A stretch of 8,432 nt of DNA, taken from Pelagibius sp036570545. GTDB lineage: Bacteria; Pseudomonadota; Alphaproteobacteria; Kiloniellales; Kiloniellaceae. This document shows, piece after piece, positions 5,399-8,432 of this stretch. The position numbers were made by a program, and so were the translations under genes. A model generated the notes under the pieces. It made no database searches. It worked only from the letters and a program-made list of their open reading frames with translations, and was not told where the DNA came from. The stretch is taken from the NCBI GenBank assembly GCA_036570545.1, contig DATCXZ010000165.1, positions 1-8,432 of the forward strand, in the 5' to 3' direction. Position 1 is the stretch's first letter; each line of letters starts with the position of its first letter.

Positions 5399-6124
5399 CT
5401 ACTCGGCGGCTACCTGCAGCTTGCCGGTGACGCCGTGCCGGCCGATCAGCCCCGCGACCAGCCCGCCCGCCTTGGCCTCGGCGATGAACTGCTGCACGAA
5501 GGCCTTCAAGGCGCGGTTGGCCGGCTTGGTGCCGACCGCCTGACGGACGGTGGTGTAGCGCCCGGGCAGCAGACGCGAGCCCGGCAGGCTTGCGCTGTTC
5601 TCACGCAGCGCCGGGACCAGGCCCGCCAGGGCATCCAGCCCGTCCCGCTTGAACAGCTCGAAAGCGCCCGGCAGGCCCTTCGCGCGGCACAGTTCCGCAT
5701 GCTTCAGCGTGCGGCTGAGGTAGAGATCGTAGGCGGCGCGATCGGAGACCGCGATGCGAATGCCCGGCCGGTCGACGTCTTCGATGGACTGCAGGGAAGA
5801 GCCCGCCGGCACCAGGTAGGTCGCCTCGATCGCTACATAGGCGTCGCAGAACGCGATGGTCTCGGCGCGCTGCGGCTCCTCGGCGATGAGGCAGAGGTCC
5901 CACAGGTCATCGGCGATGGCATCGGCCACCGCGCCGGGGGTGTCGAAGGTGACGTAAGAGACGGCGACGCCGAGGCGCTCGGCGATCGCCGCCGCCATGT
6001 CGGGGGCCACGCCCTGCGGCTCGCCGCTCGCGCTGCGGCCGGTCACCAGCAGGATGTTGCCGAGATTGATGCCGACGCGCAGCGTTCCGGGACGGCCGAG
6101 CTCGGCGCGGGCTGCGTCAGTCAT
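5399..6124 (-). CDS. Family 3 solute-binding-like protein without signal peptide
   Basis: A 241-residue protein with a periplasmic amino-acid-binding (SBP family 3) fold. It opens with GTLRVGINLGN (13-23) and continues with EPQGVAPDMAAAIAERLG (35-52), WDLCLIAEEPQRAETIAFCDAYV (split here as 75-80 and 81-97), YLVPAGSSL (103-111) and IRIAVSDRAAYDLYL (122-136). These are typical lobe I, hinge and lobe II segments. Such proteins normally deliver polar amino acids to ABC transporters. Here the N-terminus is polar and has no signal peptide. A strong GAGGAGAG four bases before the ATG makes 6124 the real start, so the protein is probably cytoplasmic. No permease or ATPase gene adjoins it. It may instead bind a ligand in the cytoplasm. 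I recall similar signal-less members in alphaproteobacteria. It is convergent with the aminotransferase gene, and a large inverted repeat lies between it and lysK. Confidence 0.8.
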   Translation of the reverse strand: MTDAARAELGRPGTLRVGINLGNILLVTGRSASGEPQGVAPDMAAAIAERLGVAVSYVTFDTPGAVADAIADDLWDLCLIAEEPQRAETIAFCDAYVAIEATYLVPAGSSLQSIEDVDRPGIRIAVSDRAAYDLYLSRTLKHAELCRAKGLPGAFELFKRDGLDALAGLVPALRENSASLPGSRLLPGRYTTVRQAVGTKPANRALKAFVQQFIAEAKAGGLVAGLIGRHGVTGKLQVAAE

Positions 6125-6128
6125 TCTT

Positions 6129-6136
6129 CTCTCCTC
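6129..6136 (-). promoter_or_regulatory. Ribosome binding site fixing the start of the binding-protein-like gene
   Basis: On the minus strand, gaggagag is followed after four bases by the ATG at 6124. The good match supports this start and so the absence of an N-terminal signal peptide. Confidence 0.7.
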
Positions 6137-6170
6137 GAAGCAGAGGTCCAGTAGTGGCCGTATAGATAAC

Positions 6171-6333
6171 GCTGTCGTCCCGGCACTTGTTGCCGGGACC
6201 CATTACCGCTGGCGCGGGGCAATGCCCTGCACTGTTCACATCCTTGCCGGCCGCAAGCGCGAGACTCTTTGCACTGTTGTCCGAATTGGGCGGTTAGGGA
6301 ATGGGTCCCGGCAACAAGTGCCGGGACGACAGC
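6171..6333. repeat. REPIN-like element with perfect 34-bp inverted arms
   Basis: The left arm (6171-6204) and right arm (6300-6333) are exact reverse complements over 34 bases and enclose 95 bases. Each arm is itself a palindrome: gtcccggca (6177-6185) pairs with tgccgggac (6191-6199) around cttgt, and the right arm mirrors this. The spacer holds two copies of gcactgtt (6229-6236 and 6271-6278) and small hairpins at gggcaatgccc and cttgccggccgcaag. Paired inverted REPs with a spacer are the definition of a REPIN, spread in trans by RAYT transposases in other bacteria. No RAYT gene is in the window. Both strands yield the peptide VVPALVAGTH in short open frames, which I recall as a common spurious product of this alphaproteobacterial repeat. 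It may also block transcription leaving lysK. Confidence 0.75.
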
Positions 6334-6385
6334 CCTGAGACGGGAAGGGTGAGCCTCTTCCCCATCAGATGTGTGAATGTCGTAG

Positions 6386-6403
6386 GTCAAGCCCGCGGGT
6401 GAC
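6386..6403. repeat. Partial palindromic repeat remnant
   Basis: The short inverted unit gtcaagcccgcgggtgac, with a perfect cccgcggg core at 6392-6399, resembles half of the GC-rich palindromes seen elsewhere in the window. It lies between the REPIN-like element and the lysK stop and could be a degraded copy. The other bases of 6334-6423 show nothing recognisable. Confidence 0.4.
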
Positions 6404-6423
6404 AACAAAGTGTATGGCGACTC

Positions 6424-8010
6424 CTACGACGACGCCTTGGCGCTATCGCCTTGCAGCACGGAGTCGATGAGAGCGAGGCTCTCCTCGAGGCCGTAGAGCG
6501 CCATGAAGGAGCCCATGCGCGGGCCTTCCTCCTGCCCCAGCAGAATCTCGTAGAGCGCCTTGAACCAATCGCGCAGATTCTCGTAGCCGTGCTCCTTGCC
6601 GACCGCGTAGACCTCGTTCTGGATCGCCTCGCCGTCAGCGTCCGGCGGCAACTGGCGCAGCCGCGCCGCCAGGTCGGCCAGCGCCTTGCGCTCGGTCTCG
6701 CCGGGCGCGCGGTAGCGCTTCGCCGGCTTCACGAAGTCCTGGTAGTAGCGCAGTGCGAAGCCGACCAGGCGATTGAGGAAGGGATCGCCTTGCGGCGTCG
6801 CCTCCGGCGCATAGCGGGTGATGAAGCCCCACAGCACCGCCGGGTCCTCGGTGTTGCACACGGATGCCAGGTTCAGCAGCATGCCGAAGCTGAGTTTCGT
6901 GCCCGGCTTCGGCGGCTCGCCGTTGTGGATGTGCCAGACCGGGCTCTCCATGCGCCGCTCGGCCTGCGCGTCATAGGACTGCAGGTGCGAGAGATAGTCA
7001 TCAACCGCGCGCGGGATGACATCGAAGTAGAGGCGCTTGGCCGCGCGCGGCTTCTGGAACATGAAGAGCGCGAGGCTTTCTGTCGGCCCGTAGGTCAGCC
7101 ACTCCTCGGCGCTGAGGCCGTTGCCCTTCGACTTCGAGATCTTCTTGGCGTGCTCGTCGAGGAAGAGCTCGTAGTTGAAGCCCTCGGGCGGGCGGGCGCC
7201 GAGGATCCTGCAGATCTGCGAGCCGAGCTTCACCGAGTCGATGAGATCCTTGCCGGACATCTCGTAGTCGACGCCCAGCGCATACCAGCGCATCGCCCAG
7301 TCGGCCTTCCATTGCAGCTTGCACTGGCCGCCGATGACCGGCGTCTCGACCTTGCGGCCATCCTCGTCGGCGTAGACGATGGTGCCGGCATCGGCATTCA
7401 CTTCGAGCACCGGCACCTGCAGCACGCGCCCGGTTTTTGGGCAGAGCGGCAGGAAAGGGCTGTAGGTCTCGCGGCGCTCTGGTCCGAGCGTCGGCAGCAC
7501 AACGTTCTTTACCGCCTCGTAGTGGCGCAGCACCTGCAGCAGCGCGGCATCGAAGCGGCCGGAGGTGTACCAGTCGGTCGCCGACTGGAACTCGTACTCG
7601 AAACCGAAGGTGTCGAGGAAGCCGCGCAGGCGCGCATTGTTGTGGTGCCCGAAGCTCTCGTACTTGCCGAAGGGATCGGGAATGCGGGTCAGCGGCTTGC
7701 CGAGGTGCTCGGCCACCATCTCCTTGTTGGGGATGTTGTCGGGCACCTTGCGCAGGCCGTCCATATCATCGGAAAAGCAGAACAGCCGTGTCGGCACATC
7801 GGACAGACGCTGGAACGCCTGGCGCACCATGGTCGTGCGCGCCACCTCGCCGAAGGTGCCGATGTGCGGCAAGCCCGACGGCCCGTAGCCGGTCTCGAAG
7901 AGGACGTAGCCTTTCTCCGGCGCTTTCCCGTCGATGCGCTGAACGACTCGTCTTGCCTCTTCGAAGGGCCAGGCGCGGGCGCCCTCGGCCAGTGCTCTCT
8001 CGTTGCTCAT
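6424..8010 (-). CDS. lysK: Lysyl-tRNA synthetase, class I
   Basis: A 528-residue cytoplasmic enzyme that charges tRNA-Lys with lysine using ATP. The class I signatures are clear. GPSGLPHIG (43-51) carries the HIGH-type motif and KISKS (290-294) replaces KMSKS, both spaced as in archaeal-type LysRS. The stretch around CFSDDMDGLRKVP (78-90) and DYEMSGKDLIDS (248-259) are further family blocks in the Rossmann core. The C-terminal part (about 330-528) is the alpha-helical anticodon-binding region. The length is normal. Class I LysRS is found in archaea and some bacteria, notably alphaproteobacteria and spirochaetes, whereas most bacteria use the unrelated class II enzyme. ATG 8010 gives a plausible N-terminus before the ARAWPFEEA conserved segment. 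The ribosome binding site there is weak. The partial gene upstream is on the same strand, 92 bases away, so the two could be co-transcribed. Confidence 0.96.
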   Translation of the reverse strand: MSNERALAEGARAWPFEEARRVVQRIDGKAPEKGYVLFETGYGPSGLPHIGTFGEVARTTMVRQAFQRLSDVPTRLFCFSDDMDGLRKVPDNIPNKEMVAEHLGKPLTRIPDPFGKYESFGHHNNARLRGFLDTFGFEYEFQSATDWYTSGRFDAALLQVLRHYEAVKNVVLPTLGPERRETYSPFLPLCPKTGRVLQVPVLEVNADAGTIVYADEDGRKVETPVIGGQCKLQWKADWAMRWYALGVDYEMSGKDLIDSVKLGSQICRILGARPPEGFNYELFLDEHAKKISKSKGNGLSAEEWLTYGPTESLALFMFQKPRAAKRLYFDVIPRAVDDYLSHLQSYDAQAERRMESPVWHIHNGEPPKPGTKLSFGMLLNLASVCNTEDPAVLWGFITRYAPEATPQGDPFLNRLVGFALRYYQDFVKPAKRYRAPGETERKALADLAARLRQLPPDADGEAIQNEVYAVGKEHGYENLRDWFKALYEILLGQEEGPRMGSFMALYGLEESLALIDSVLQGDSAKASS

Positions 8011-8102
8011 GGCTCAGCTCGTGTGACGGGATGGTCGCGCGGGGCCAGCCTACTGCCGGACCGCTCAAGTGCCGCGGACACTATGCCGCTGGGGGGTCAG
8101 CG

Positions 8103-8432
8103 TCAACGCCGCGGGTTGCCGTCGGGACGCGGGCGCGGCGGGAACAGCAGGTGGCGCAGAAAGTCCCGCTCGCGCTCGGCGCGCTCCAGGAAAGCCGCCT
8201 TCTGGTCGGGTGTCAGGCCGGCGAGAAAGCCATGCAGATCCTCGGTCATGTCGAGGATCATGTCGCCGCCCTGCGCGCGCCGCTGCTCGAGGATCTGGGA
8301 CAAGTCGCCACGATCGAAGTCAGGACGCCTGAGCGCGTCGATGATCAGCGCCTGGAAGCTGTCGCGCTCGCCGCGCCTCGACTCGCGCTGCTCGGCGAGC
8401 CGTCGGCGCAGGTCCTCCAGCGCCGCCACCTG
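8103..8432 (-). CDS. Partial gene, possible Spy/CpxP-like periplasmic heavy-metal sensor
   Basis: The 3' part of a gene whose start lies beyond the right edge. About 109 residues are visible, and the GTG at 8429 is likely internal. They are highly charged and predicted helical: a first helix of LRRRLAEQRESRRGER type, then FQALIIDALRRPDFD, then a segment ending GFLAGLTPDQKAAFLERAER, and a proline/arginine tail of PPRPRPDGNPRR. The LTPDQ motif followed by a charged helix is typical of Spy, CpxP and ZraP-type periplasmic proteins, which act as chaperones or metal sensors. The signal peptide or membrane anchor expected in that group would be in the missing part, so the assignment rests on the C-terminal half only. 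In-frame reading is clean to the TGA at 8103-8105. It lies on the same strand as lysK. Confidence 0.5.
   Translation of the reverse strand, partial: QVAALEDLRRRLAEQRESRRGERDSFQALIIDALRRPDFDRGDLSQILEQRRAQGGDMILDMTEDLHGFLAGLTPDQKAAFLERAERERDFLRHLLFPPRPRPDGNPRR

Noticed and set aside
6160..6345. Insertion-sequence footprint with target duplications around the 34-bp arms
   Set aside because: The bases flanking 6171 and 6333 show no direct duplication and no transposase lies inside, so a REPIN-like repeat fits better than a classic insertion sequence or MITE.
5997..6408. Short open frames encoding VVPALVAGTH-type peptides on both strands
   Set aside because: They come from the inverted repeat, not from a gene. 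The same peptide arises from both arms.
1..8432. CRISPR array, tRNA or rRNA genes, or integrated phage
   Set aside because: No regularly spaced direct repeats, no T-loop (ggttcgaat-like) signatures in a cloverleaf context, and no integrase or phage structural genes were seen on either strand.

Overview
The window looks like chromosomal DNA of a GC-rich alphaproteobacterium, possibly Rhodospirillales-like. The clues are a class I lysyl-tRNA synthetase, a TipF-type degenerate EAL membrane protein, a DUF952 gene placed directly in front of a class 2 pyrD, an alphaproteobacterial HTH-S24 regulator, and GC-rich palindromic repeats of the kind scattered between genes in this class. No phage, plasmid, integrase, CRISPR, tRNA or rRNA is visible. 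The region is mostly housekeeping, with some odd features.

Layout. Positions 1-244 hold no convincing protein gene but fold into a candidate structured RNA on the plus strand (about 52-184). A TipF-like gene follows on the minus strand (245-1576), with a REP-like palindrome embedded in its linker. It is divergent from a short arsC-family gene (1703-2050). A REP-type double hairpin separates arsC from the convergent DUF952-pyrD pair (3618-2203), in which pyrD starts at a TTG six bases after the DUF952 stop. A 139-bp divergent promoter region leads to a plus-strand HTH-S24 regulator (3758-4390) that has lost both catalytic residues. A branched-chain aminotransferase-like gene (4547-5392) then runs tail-to-tail, six bases apart, into a leaderless periplasmic-binding-protein-like gene (6124-5399). 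A REPIN-like element with perfect 34-bp inverted arms (6171-6333) lies between that gene and lysK (8010-6424). The right edge cuts a gene whose C-terminal part resembles Spy/CpxP-type periplasmic proteins (8432-8103).

Functionally the genes cover pyrimidine synthesis (pyrD), amino-acid metabolism and translation (aminotransferase, LysRS), a probable c-di-GMP-linked flagellar factor (TipF), a thiol/arsenate reductase-fold protein and a regulator. They do not form one pathway. I found no clear new multi-gene system. The best leads are the structured RNA at the left end, the catalytically dead S24 regulator with its compact, possibly leaderless promoter, the REPIN-like element, and the repeat inside tipF.
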